Positions 1-6,007 are shown, counted from the first letter of the stretch. The stretch: DNA of 6,007 nt from Spirochaetales bacterium UBA1265 (GCA_002308475.1 DBVL01000127.1:5007-11013), one strand, 5' to 3'. The notes: generated from the sequence alone by a model not told the origin. Numbers and translations are program-made.

Positions 1-24
1 ACTCTCCCGCTGAGTTAGCCGTGC
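1..24 (-). tRNA. tRNA, 5' part only (identity not determinable)
   Basis: Read on the minus strand from 24 to 1, the sequence gives a 7-base acceptor strand GCACGGC, then T8 and A9, a D stem ACTC, a loop AGCGGGA and the closing strand GAGT, at which point the window ends. The two D-stem strands pair perfectly, and A14 and A21 sit in their usual places. The anticodon lies outside the window, so the amino acid cannot be assigned. A strong promoter lies immediately upstream (36-65). The gene is transcribed away from the MATE gene. Confidence 0.82.
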
Positions 25-35
25 GTACAGGTGAG

Positions 36-65
36 AGTATAATAAATGACAGGATAATTAGTCAA
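36..65 (-). promoter_or_regulatory. Sigma70-type promoter of the left-edge tRNA
   Basis: On the minus strand, TTGACT (65-60, five of six -35 consensus bases) is followed after 18 bases by TATACT (41-36, five of six -10 consensus bases). Transcription would begin near position 29, about five bases before the first tRNA base at 24, which is a normal short tRNA leader. The position and match quality make this the most convincing promoter in the window. The same bases read on the plus strand give a TATAAT by chance. Confidence 0.72.
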
Positions 66-91
66 TCCTTTTGAAAAATGGAATGAGTGAT

Positions 92-127
92 GACTATTGA
101 TATTTAATAAGACAAATGTCAATATTC
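92..127 (+). promoter_or_regulatory. Inverted repeat / hairpin in the MATE leader
   Basis: Arms TATTGATATTT (95-105) and AAATGTCAATA (114-124) are inverted copies matching at 10 of 11 positions, separated by the 8-base loop AATAAGAC. In RNA the one mismatch becomes a G-U pair, giving an unbroken 11-bp stem; two further pairs (92-127 and 93-126) add after one mismatch. The element ends two bases before the GAAGG ribosome binding site of the MATE gene. It could be a dimeric repressor operator or an RNA hairpin affecting translation. No T-run follows, so it is not a classic terminator. The regulatory role is inferred. Confidence 0.5.
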
Positions 128-128
128 C

Positions 129-133
129 GAAGG
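129..133 (+). promoter_or_regulatory. Ribosome binding site of the MATE gene (decides start)
   Basis: GAAGG lies six bases upstream of the ATG at 140. The earlier in-frame ATG at 116 has no purine-rich site before it and sits inside the hairpin at 92-127, so this site favours 140 as the true start. Confidence 0.6.
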
Positions 134-139
134 CGACAA

Positions 140-1531
140 ATGCAGAACAGAACAAGTATTTCAATTAATGGTATAACGGAAGGAGTCATCTGGAAACAAC
201 TTCTCAAGTTCTTCTTCCCAATCATGTTCGGAACTCTCTTTCAGCAGCTCTACAACACGGCAGATGCAATCATTGTAGGCCAGTTCCTCGGCAAAGAGGC
301 ATTGGCAGCCGTAGGCGGTGGAACTTCCACAGTGTGCAACCTTCTCATAGGTTTCTTTGTGGGACTCTCCTCCGGTGCCACAGTCATCATAAGCCAGTAC
401 TACGGAGCCAAGAATGAGGAGAAGGTCTCATCCGCGGTTCACAACGCCATGGCCCTTGCCATAGCCAGCGGACTACTTGTCTCTGTTGTAGGTTTCTTCT
501 TTGCTGAGCCACTGCTGATAGCCATAAACACACCGGCGGATATTATGCCACTGGCCCTTGAGTATATGCACATATACTTTGCTGGAGCCCTGATCACTGT
601 CCTGTATAATATAGGAACAGCCATCTTCAGAGCCTTTGGGGATAGCAGACATCCACTATACTTCCTGATAGTAGGCTGTCTGACAAATATAGTCTTGGAT
701 TTACTGTTTGTAGGTCTGCTCAAGTGGGGAATAAGGGGTGCAGCCTATGCCACAGTCCTCAGCCAGGTTGTCTCACTTACCATGGTTCTTGTTTCTCTCA
801 TCAGAAAAACAGACTGCTGCCGCCTGTACTTCAGAAAGATCAGATTTGAGAAAGAAATGCTCAAGAGAACTCTGTACATAGGCTTTCCTGCAGGCGTTCA
901 GAGCACCATGTACAGCATAAGCAACCTTCTGCTTCAAAGCTCCATAAACAGCTTTGGAACAGACTCAGCTGCAGCATGGGCCGCATATGGAAAACTGGAT
1001 TCAGTGTACTGGATGATCATAAATGCCTTCGGTGTAGCCATAACTACCTTTGTAGGACAGAACTACGGAGCCGGGCACATGAAGAGATGTAAAAAAGGCG
1101 TTGTGGACACCCTCCTCCTGTCTCTGGTGTTCACAGCCGTGATTGAGTTTGTCTTCCTCACCTTCGGAAGACAGTGCTACGCCCTCTTCACCTCTGATGA
1201 AAACGTCATAGAAACAGGAGTGCAGATCATGAGAATCATATGCCCGTTCTTCTTTACATTCATCTGCATAGAGGTACTCTCAGGAGCCATAAGAGGAACC
1301 GGGAAAGCCCTGATTCCAACAGTGATAAGTGTTTTAGGAATCTGTGGATTGAGAATACTCTGGCTCCAGACAGTCACACCCCGTGTTGAAGGACTTTTTG
1401 GAGTCATCTCGGTCTATCCTTTCTCTTGGATAGTAACCAGTGTACTGTTCATAATCTACTACCTCAAAGGAAACATATTCCCTAAGGAAGAAGATATAAC
1501 GGAATCAGAAATCCCGCTCCAGAGTAAATGA
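140..1531 (+). CDS. MATE family multidrug/metabolite exporter
   Basis: This is a 463-residue integral inner-membrane protein of the multidrug and toxic compound extrusion family, which exports cationic drugs or metabolites using a Na+ or H+ gradient. The length and about twelve hydrophobic segments fit the family. The two halves repeat. The N-lobe opens with FFFPIMFGTLFQQLYNTADA (residues 24-43) and carries SQYYGA (85-90) and FRAFGDSRHP (163-172). The C-lobe carries GQNYGA (306-311) and IRGTGKALIPT (384-394) at equivalent places. It resembles the DinF/NorM-like MATEs common in Firmicutes and spirochaetes; the substrate cannot be told from sequence. I chose ATG 140 over ATG 116 because of its GAAGG site and because family members begin close to the TEGxIWKQLL motif. 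The gene stands alone on the plus strand, divergent from a tRNA, with an inverted repeat in its leader. Its last 27 bases overlap the convergent pseudouridine synthase gene. Confidence 0.93.
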   Translation: MQNRTSISINGITEGVIWKQLLKFFFPIMFGTLFQQLYNTADAIIVGQFLGKEALAAVGGGTSTVCNLLIGFFVGLSSGATVIISQYYGAKNEEKVSSAVHNAMALAIASGLLVSVVGFFFAEPLLIAINTPADIMPLALEYMHIYFAGALITVLYNIGTAIFRAFGDSRHPLYFLIVGCLTNIVLDLLFVGLLKWGIRGAAYATVLSQVVSLTMVLVSLIRKTDCCRLYFRKIRFEKEMLKRTLYIGFPAGVQSTMYSISNLLLQSSINSFGTDSAAAWAAYGKLDSVYWMIINAFGVAITTFVGQNYGAGHMKRCKKGVVDTLLLSLVFTAVIEFVFLTFGRQCYALFTSDENVIETGVQIMRIICPFFFTFICIEVLSGAIRGTGKALIPTVISVLGICGLRILWLQTVTPRVEGLFGVISVYPFSWIVTSVLFIIYYLKGNIFPKEEDITESEIPLQSK

Positions 1532-2695
1532 CATTTTACAGCCTGTGACAGGATGTGAGAACTCAAGCTCTCTGGCTTGAAGCAAAAGACGGGGAAAGAG
1601 ATTCTTTTCCTCCCCTCCATAAAGATTATCTCCAGCTATAGGGCACTTAAGAGCCTCAGCACAATGGACTCTCAGCTGATGGGTTCTTCCAGTCAGAGGC
1701 GTAAGCTTCAGACGGGTGCACTCCAGACCATGTCGATTGTCTGTCTTTATGCGCTCCCAATAGGTTACGGCCTTCTTTCCATTCACACTATCCGGAATCT
1801 GCAGCGGCCTGTGCTCCACATCTGCCCTTATAGGCATGTCTATGACACCTTCTCTCTCAGTTATCTTCCCCACAACCACGGCCTCGTAGCTTTTTCTTAC
1901 CCTACGCTCCTCAAAATCCTTGCTCAAAGTATTATGTGCCTTATCCGTCAATCCAAGAACCATCAGGCCACTGGTTGCCTGATCAAGACGGTGCACACAG
2001 GGTTGCTGTATGCATTTTTCATAAAGGTTTCTGACTCTGGAGGCCACACAGTCCTGTTTATCCAGACCCTTGCCTTCTATTGCAAGCAGACCGGAAGGTT
2101 TGTTGACTACAACTATATCTTCATCACAGTAAACTATCTCCAGACCAGTCATGGCACGTAAGAGAGGTTTGCATCTGCTGTCGCAAGGACCATAGAATAA
2201 AAGATCTTCCCCAGACGAGGGATCAAAGAAGAACTCAGCCATGGAAAGAGGCTTTTTGTTTTCCAGGAAGCACCGGTTCAGGAGTTTTGGTGCACAACAG
2301 TCACCTGTTCCCGAAGGAGCTGAAGGAAAGATCTCACTGAGGGTTCTTGTCCTGCCATCCGCACAGTGAAAAGAGTATAGGTCCTTAAGCTTTTCCCAGC
2401 ATTCCCTTGAAAAATCAGCATTATGAAGCTTTCTCTTGTCTGCCTTTATAAGTGCGTCATACTTATCCAGAATCCTTGTATAGGACTCTACATTGTAGGC
2501 GGGATCTACAAAACCTTCTTTTTGAAGAACGCTTTCAAACTTACCTGAGACAGCTTTCAGAACTGTGCCGTCCGTGCAAATTAAAATGCCCACCATACGC
2601 TTGGCGCAGGTGGACATGTATGAACTTTCCTTGATCTCTCTGTAAAGCTCCGGACAAAGAGCACGGGCTTTTGAAGAAGGAAAAATCTCGTTCAT
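1505..2695 (-). CDS. RluA-family RNA pseudouridine synthase with Cys-rich N-terminal half
   Basis: This cytoplasmic enzyme of 396 residues should convert specific uridines in rRNA or tRNA to pseudouridine. The C-terminal half is a standard RluA catalytic domain: IVVVNKPSGLL (194-204), the active-site HRLDQATSGL (235-244) with catalytic Asp238, GRTHQLRVH (336-344) and a final LQAREL...HP (372-382). Instead of an S4 domain, the first 185 or so residues form an extension with MVGILICTDGTVL (34-46), GTGDCCAPKLL (129-139), PLSMAEFF (149-156) and a CxxxC pair (Cys171, Cys175). From memory, similar motifs occur in long RluA-like proteins of Vibrio and Shewanella. Eighteen cysteines in 396 residues is unusually many. 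The RNA target is unknown, so no symbol is given. The ATG lies 14 bases after the symporter stop, with only a weak purine-rich site (GAAGAG, 2706-2701), suggesting translational coupling. The 3' end overlaps the convergent MATE gene. Confidence 0.9.
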   Translation of the reverse strand: MNEIFPSSKARALCPELYREIKESSYMSTCAKRMVGILICTDGTVLKAVSGKFESVLQKEGFVDPAYNVESYTRILDKYDALIKADKRKLHNADFSRECWEKLKDLYSFHCADGRTRTLSEIFPSAPSGTGDCCAPKLLNRCFLENKKPLSMAEFFFDPSSGEDLLFYGPCDSRCKPLLRAMTGLEIVYCDEDIVVVNKPSGLLAIEGKGLDKQDCVASRVRNLYEKCIQQPCVHRLDQATSGLMVLGLTDKAHNTLSKDFEERRVRKSYEAVVVGKITEREGVIDMPIRADVEHRPLQIPDSVNGKKAVTYWERIKTDNRHGLECTRLKLTPLTGRTHQLRVHCAEALKCPIAGDNLYGGEEKNLFPRLLLQARELEFSHPVTGCKMSFTLERDF

Positions 2696-2709
2696 ATTCT
2701 CTCTTCAGG

Positions 2710-4080
2710 TCAAAGACCCATGACAAGAATGAAGAGAATAAGAACAGGGATAACAAAACGACAGTAGAATCTGATGATCTTGCCTTTGGGGAATCTAAGT
2801 CCCTCGCCCTTGTTACACTCTTCAACAAAGTTATCAAAACCCCAGCCTGCCTTTGAACAACAGAACATAAGGTAGATAAGAGAGCCAATTGGCAGAAGAA
2901 GATTACTCACCAGGAAGTCCCAGGAATCCAGCGGACCACGTCCTCTTCCTCTGAGAATCTGGAAGCCTTCAAGAAGATTATACTCAAGAGCCACAGGCAG
3001 AGAGAGAATAAGAATACCAACACAGGTTATGATGGTGCTCTTCTTTCTTGACCAGTGCTTGAGATCCATGAAAGAAGCAATAATATTCTCAAATACTGCT
3101 ATTACCGTACTCATGGCAGCAAAGACCATGAAGAGGAAGAACAGAATACCCCAGAGCCTTCCAAGAGGCATGTTAACAAAGACGTTCGGAAGTGTTATGA
3201 AGATAAGCTCAGGACCTGCACCGGGATTAATACCGAAGCTGAAGCAAGCAGGGAAGATAATAAGACCAGCCAGAAGAGCAACCATGGTATCCAGAACCGT
3301 AATTCTTACAGCCTCTCCTGTGATTGTCTTCTTATCATTCATGTATGTTCCAAAAATTTCCATGGCACCAATTCCAAGGCTGAGAGTGAAGAAAGCCTGA
3401 TTCATGGCTGAGACTATTATGTTGCTATAACCTATCTCTGAAGCCTTCTTGAAATCTGGGACAAGGTAGAACTTTATACCATTCAGAGCACCCTTGAGAG
3501 TAAGGCTGTGAACAGCAAGAACAACTATGAGAACAAGAAGTCCGCTCATCATTACCTTGGTTATATTCTCAACTCCCTTTCTGACTCCAAGGTAGCAGAC
3601 CAGAGCACCGGCTATGACTGTTATGGCCATGAAAATCAGAGACTGAGGTGTGGAAGTGAGCATATCCATGAAGGCAGATGAAACTTCAGGCTGAGGCATA
3701 CCTGCAGAGAAAGCTCCTGTGACGAACTTGAAACAGTAATTGATAAGCCAGCCAGCTACTGAAGTATAGAACATCATGAGAAGAATATTTCCGGCAAGAC
3801 CAAAGTATCCATAAACATGCCAGCCGCTTTCTTTAGGTTCAAGAGCCCTGAAGCCATCAACACTGGAACGCTTTGAAGCTCTACCTACAGCAAACTCCAT
3901 AGACATGATTGGAATACCCATAATCACAAGAAAAATCAGGTAGAAAAGTACAAATATTCCACCACCGTTCTGACCGCAAAGCCATGGAAACTTCCATATG
4001 TTTCCGACTCCAATTGCACATCCTGCGCTTACCATCAAGAATCCTAGTCTGGACTTGAAGCTTTCTCTGTTTTCAGCCAT
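2710..4080 (-). CDS. Neurotransmitter:sodium symporter (NSS/SLC6-type) family transporter
   Basis: This 456-residue inner-membrane protein has the LeuT/MhsT fold and probably takes up a neutral or aromatic amino acid with Na+. TM1 reads GCAIGVGNIWKFPW (20-33) followed by NGGG (38-41), with residue numbering running in step with LeuT, so Ala22 and Asn27 fall on Na1-site positions and Glu62 is kept. TM6 has the unwound FFTLSLGIGAMEIFGTYM (230-247). TM7 has Asp264, which aligns by eye with the Na1 asparagine of LeuT. TM8 has Ser324-Thr325 at the Na2 position. Lys30 replaces the LeuT gating Arg30, and Asp388 matches its partner Asp404. I count eleven membrane segments, ending directly after TM11, as in many bacterial members that lack TM12. 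A GGAGG site (4091-4087) lies six bases before the ATG. It is the middle gene of a tightly spaced minus-strand set. The loop before TM10 holds an odd RGRGRG stretch (377-382). The substrate is not determinable. Confidence 0.93.
   Translation of the reverse strand: MAENRESFKSRLGFLMVSAGCAIGVGNIWKFPWLCGQNGGGIFVLFYLIFLVIMGIPIMSMEFAVGRASKRSSVDGFRALEPKESGWHVYGYFGLAGNILLMMFYTSVAGWLINYCFKFVTGAFSAGMPQPEVSSAFMDMLTSTPQSLIFMAITVIAGALVCYLGVRKGVENITKVMMSGLLVLIVVLAVHSLTLKGALNGIKFYLVPDFKKASEIGYSNIIVSAMNQAFFTLSLGIGAMEIFGTYMNDKKTITGEAVRITVLDTMVALLAGLIIFPACFSFGINPGAGPELIFITLPNVFVNMPLGRLWGILFFLFMVFAAMSTVIAVFENIIASFMDLKHWSRKKSTIITCVGILILSLPVALEYNLLEGFQILRGRGRGPLDSWDFLVSNLLLPIGSLIYLMFCCSKAGWGFDNFVEECNKGEGLRFPKGKIIRFYCRFVIPVLILFILVMGL
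2935..2952 (-). repeat. Three tandem Arg-Gly hexamers inside the symporter gene
   Basis: Three consecutive 6-base units (AGAGGA, AGAGGA, CGTGGT on the minus strand) encode Arg-Gly-Arg-Gly-Arg-Gly at residues 377-382. The first two are identical at DNA level. They lie in the loop between TM9 and TM10 on the extracellular side, shortly before Asp388. Growth by replication slippage is possible but not shown. Confidence 0.5.
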
Positions 4081-4086
4081 TCATAT

Positions 4087-4091
4087 CCTCC
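4087..4091 (-). promoter_or_regulatory. Ribosome binding site of the symporter gene
   Basis: GGAGG on the minus strand (4091-4087), six bases before ATG 4080, is the strongest Shine-Dalgarno sequence in the window. It suggests the symporter is translated independently rather than only by coupling. Confidence 0.72.
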
Positions 4092-4102
4092 ATTACCTGT
4101 CT

Positions 4103-4131
4103 TATATATTAAAGCTCTGTTTTTAAAGCAA
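4103..4131 (-). promoter_or_regulatory. Possible weak internal promoter before the symporter
   Basis: On the minus strand TTGCTT (4131-4126) is followed after 17 bases by TATATA (4108-4103), spanning the lipase stop codon. The -35 match is poor, and AT-rich sequence around stop codons produces such matches by chance. If real, it would allow symporter expression separate from the lipase with a leader of about 15 bases. Confidence 0.2.
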
Positions 4132-5929
4132 AGTGTACAGTATTTGTGTTGAATTTATAACCCAAAAGAACGTTTACGGGAATATTTCTCAGTCCTATAA
4201 GTCCCATATCAGTTGAAAAAGACAAACCAACCTCATCTATGAGTGCTCCCTCTGAAGAAGCAACCGCATAAACTCCAGCTCTTGTATCTGAGAAGATAAA
4301 CATTTCTCCAAAGGTGAAGTCACCTTCCAGATTGTAAGAAAGATACAGTGAACCTTCCACATAGGATGAGTTTTCCTTAAATCTCACAACAGCTTCAGTT
4401 TCCGCATTTATCCTTGTTCCAGGAATCTTGAAACCAAGCTCACCGTTTACAGAGCAGAAGAGATTCTTACCCTCAAGGCCACCCTGAAGATTCAGAGACG
4501 CACTAAAAAGCTTAGTCTGATAGCCCAAATCCACAAAAAGAGAAAGAAGAATGCTCTTTGAGGAAGCTGCCTCAAACTTTTCTCCTACAGAGAACAAGAA
4601 ACCTTCCGGCATATCAAAAACGTATTTGAGAGTCTGAACCGCATTGAAAGTCTTATCAAAGTACCATGAGAAGTTGCCGTCCAGTTCAAACCTGGAAGCA
4701 AAGTACTGAGTCAGATCAAGAGAAAGAACAGGTTTAATATAGAAGTTCTCGCTATCCAGACTGAAAACACCTCCTGCAGTCAGCAAAGCAGTAAATCCAC
4801 CTTTAGAAACTCTAAGACCTGTTCCAAGAGCTGTGTCTTCTCTGTAGTAAGACTTCTCTGCCCCTCTTCCGAATGTTTTCCCATCTATTACAGGAGCTCT
4901 GAAAACAAACTCAGCAGAGGGAGCAAAACCATAAACATTAAAGCTCTTTGTGGCTTCTTCCAGCTCTGCCTGCTTGCCCTCTCTGAAGAAAACCAGAAAA
5001 CCAGGAATTGAGGAACCGGCATACTTTGAAAGCTCATCAGAGACCTCAAAACAGGATTCATACCCACGCTCGGCAAGTTCCCTACCAGCTGAGAACTGCA
5101 TGAACGAAAAACTTTCCACATTACATCTTATCCAGGTTATCTCAGGGTGCTCCATTATCTCAGCCATGGCTGTTCTTCTCTTACCTATATCTATGGAGAC
5201 ATTCAGGGCAGTTATGGCATTCTTAAGATCAAGATCCGGGTTTGAATAGAAAGTTGTGGAAACAATCACGTTATCCGTATACCTATATGCAAAGTTAACA
5301 GGAGCAATATTGGCTATTCCTCCATCAATAAGCAGATGGTCCTTGATTTCTATGCTTGAAAAATAGACAGGAAGAGCAAAGGAGCCAAGAAGAGCATCAT
5401 AGAAATCCCCTTCACAGAGAAGTACAGAGCGCTTTGTGACCAGATCCTCACACATGACTATGACCGGAATCCTCAGTTCTTCAAGTCTTAGACTCTCTCC
5501 AAGACAAGACTTGAGAAAACTCACAAACCTGTCTGTTGAGACCAGACCCTGCCCAATGGGGAGGTTCAGATCAAACAGGGAACCAATGTCCACGCTATCT
5601 AAGAGATAGAGAATCTGATCAGGAGACAGACCGTAGGCATACAGAAGGCCCACTATGGAGCCCATGGAATTACCTATTATGAAATCCGGAACTATTGAAT
5701 TCTCTTCCAGGTATCTGAGAACGCCTATATGGGCAAGAGCTCTTGCGCTGCCGCCGGTGAGAACCAGACCAACAGGCTCTCTGTCTCCGGCTTTCTCCTC
5801 AACTCTGCTGATAAAAGACTCTTCTCCGTAAACAATAGGAATACCACTTGAGAACAATGAATCATCCAAAGCAGAGAGACTTGAAATAATTATGATTGCA
5901 AACAGAATAGAAAGAGCTAGCTTCTTCAC
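4109..5929 (-). CDS. Patatin-like phospholipase with C-terminal outer-membrane beta-barrel
   Basis: This is a 606-residue exported protein. A signal peptide (about residues 1-20, two lysines, a hydrophobic core, cleavage near SLSA) precedes a patatin acyl-hydrolase domain (about 52-215): the oxyanion loop TGGSARALAHIGVL (58-71), the nucleophile motif GNSMG (86-90, Ser88) and the catalytic Asp202 in IDGG (201-204). All parts of the Ser-Asp dyad are present, so lipid or phospholipid hydrolysis is expected. From about residue 360 to the end the sequence alternates polar and hydrophobic residues in some sixteen amphipathic strands, consistent with an outer-membrane barrel. That order resembles type Vd autotransporters (PlpD, FplA), though I see no clear POTRA domain in the roughly 50-100 residue linker, and the last residue is Leu rather than the usual aromatic. 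The start is GTG 5929: AGGAG lies six bases upstream, the signal peptide begins there, and tRNA-Leu ends just 24 bases further upstream. It is the first protein gene of the minus-strand set. Confidence 0.9.
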   Translation of the reverse strand: MKKLALSILFAIIIISSLSALDDSLFSSGIPIVYGEESFISRVEEKAGDREPVGLVLTGGSARALAHIGVLRYLEENSIVPDFIIGNSMGSIVGLLYAYGLSPDQILYLLDSVDIGSLFDLNLPIGQGLVSTDRFVSFLKSCLGESLRLEELRIPVIVMCEDLVTKRSVLLCEGDFYDALLGSFALPVYFSSIEIKDHLLIDGGIANIAPVNFAYRYTDNVIVSTTFYSNPDLDLKNAITALNVSIDIGKRRTAMAEIMEHPEITWIRCNVESFSFMQFSAGRELAERGYESCFEVSDELSKYAGSSIPGFLVFFREGKQAELEEATKSFNVYGFAPSAEFVFRAPVIDGKTFGRGAEKSYYREDTALGTGLRVSKGGFTALLTAGGVFSLDSENFYIKPVLSLDLTQYFASRFELDGNFSWYFDKTFNAVQTLKYVFDMPEGFLFSVGEKFEAASSKSILLSLFVDLGYQTKLFSASLNLQGGLEGKNLFCSVNGELGFKIPGTRINAETEAVVRFKENSSYVEGSLYLSYNLEGDFTFGEMFIFSDTRAGVYAVASSEGALIDEVGLSFSTDMGLIGLRNIPVNVLLGYKFNTNTVHFALKTEL

Positions 5930-5935
5930 AGACGG

Positions 5936-5940
5936 CTCCT
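5936..5940 (-). promoter_or_regulatory. Ribosome binding site supporting the GTG start of the lipase
   Basis: AGGAG on the minus strand (5940-5936) lies six bases before GTG 5929. Only 24 bases separate this start codon from the end of tRNA-Leu, so no other upstream start is available. Confidence 0.7.
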
Positions 5941-5953
5941 ATTAAGACCTGTT

Positions 5954-6007
5954 TACCGAAGACGGGGCTTGAACCCGTACATCCTCGCGGACACAAGATT
6001 TTGAGTC
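5954..6007 (-). tRNA. tRNA-Leu (anticodon CAA), 3' part
   Basis: On the minus strand the window opens inside the anticodon stem. The loop CTCAAAA places the anticodon CAA at 6003-6001, reading UUG. A class II variable arm of 15 bases follows, with a 4-bp stem closed by GCGA. The T arm is ACGGG-TTCAAGC-CCCGT (5978-5962), then the acceptor strand CTTCGGT (5961-5955) and discriminator A (5954). Long variable arm, CAA anticodon and A73 together identify leucine; serine tRNAs have G73. CCA is not encoded (AAC follows), so it must be added after transcription. The 5' half and promoter lie beyond the right edge. The lipase gene follows after 24 bases on the same strand with no terminator between. 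Confidence 0.92.

Noticed and set aside
38..43. Perfect TATAAT on the plus strand as a MATE promoter
   Set aside because: Its -35 would fall inside the left-edge tRNA at about 15-20 (TTAGCC, a poor match). The AT-rich box is better explained as the opposite-strand -10 of the tRNA promoter.
71..100. TTGAAA (71-76) and TATTGA (95-100) as the MATE promoter
   Set aside because: The spacing is 18 but the -10 match is weak, and it overlaps the inverted repeat. It is possible, but not strong enough to annotate.
1563..1580. Hairpin TCAAGC/GCTTGA as a terminator for the MATE gene
   Set aside because: The 6-bp stem has no following T-run on either strand and lies within the pseudouridine synthase coding sequence (residues RELEF region).
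1591..1615. GGGGA...TCCCC imperfect stem as a terminator
   Set aside because: It contains a two-base bulge, lacks a T-tract after it on the plus strand, and is coding sequence of the pseudouridine synthase.
1577..2161. Long plus-strand open frame of 194 codons opposite the pseudouridine synthase
   Set aside because: It lies fully antisense to a gene with clear catalytic motifs, its translation shows no domain, and it has no ribosome binding site of note. It is a shadow frame.
2541..2888. Minus-strand frame of 115 codons bridging the symporter and pseudouridine synthase genes
   Set aside because: It overlaps the ends of two well-supported genes in another frame and its translation is not protein-like. 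The real genes already explain this stretch.
3029..3411. Two plus-strand frames of about 120 codons opposite the symporter
   Set aside because: Both are antisense shadows of membrane-segment codons; the translations are rich in Lys, Arg, Ser and Asn with no recognisable motif.
1..6007. Defence system, mobile element or CRISPR array
   Set aside because: All coding space is taken by four recognisable housekeeping-type families and two tRNA ends. There are no transposase, integrase, direct terminal repeats or spaced repeats. The tRNA ends show no duplicated attachment-site-like copy inside the window.

Overview
The window looks like ordinary chromosomal sequence from a Gram-negative-type (diderm) bacterium of intermediate GC. 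The key evidence is a secreted patatin lipase fused to what reads as an outer-membrane beta-barrel. The MATE family type, the bacterial neurotransmitter:sodium symporter (NSS) and a long Cys-rich RluA-like pseudouridine synthase would fit an anaerobic host-associated spirochaete (Treponema/Sphaerochaeta-like). That placement is an impression from the proteins, not a proof. I see no phage, insertion sequence, CRISPR or plasmid signature.

Layout: both edges cut through tRNA genes on the minus strand. At the left edge are the first 24 bases of a tRNA with a clear sigma70-type promoter in front of it. A 115-base intergenic gap follows, holding that promoter and a notable 11-bp-arm inverted repeat. 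Then comes a plus-strand MATE exporter (140-1531). The rest is minus strand. Reading right to left there is a tRNA-Leu(CAA) (3' part, 5954-6007), a patatin/beta-barrel protein (5929-4109, GTG start), an NSS amino-acid symporter (4080-2710) and an RluA-family pseudouridine synthase (2695-1505). The last gene overlaps the MATE gene tail to tail by 27 bases. No stretch above 300 bases lacks a gene.

How it works together: gaps of 24, 28 and 14 bases, with no terminator visible in any of them, suggest that tRNA-Leu, the lipase/barrel, the symporter and the RNA-modifying enzyme form one transcription unit driven from beyond the right edge. Functionally they are a mixed set: surface or outer-membrane lipid hydrolysis, Na+-driven amino-acid uptake and RNA pseudouridylation. 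Shared transcription need not mean a shared pathway.

No clearly new multi-gene system is visible. The points most worth following are the tRNA-mRNA linkage, the patatin-barrel architecture without a recognisable POTRA domain, the hairpin/operator-like repeat just before the MATE ribosome binding site, and the Cys-rich N-terminal half of the pseudouridine synthase.
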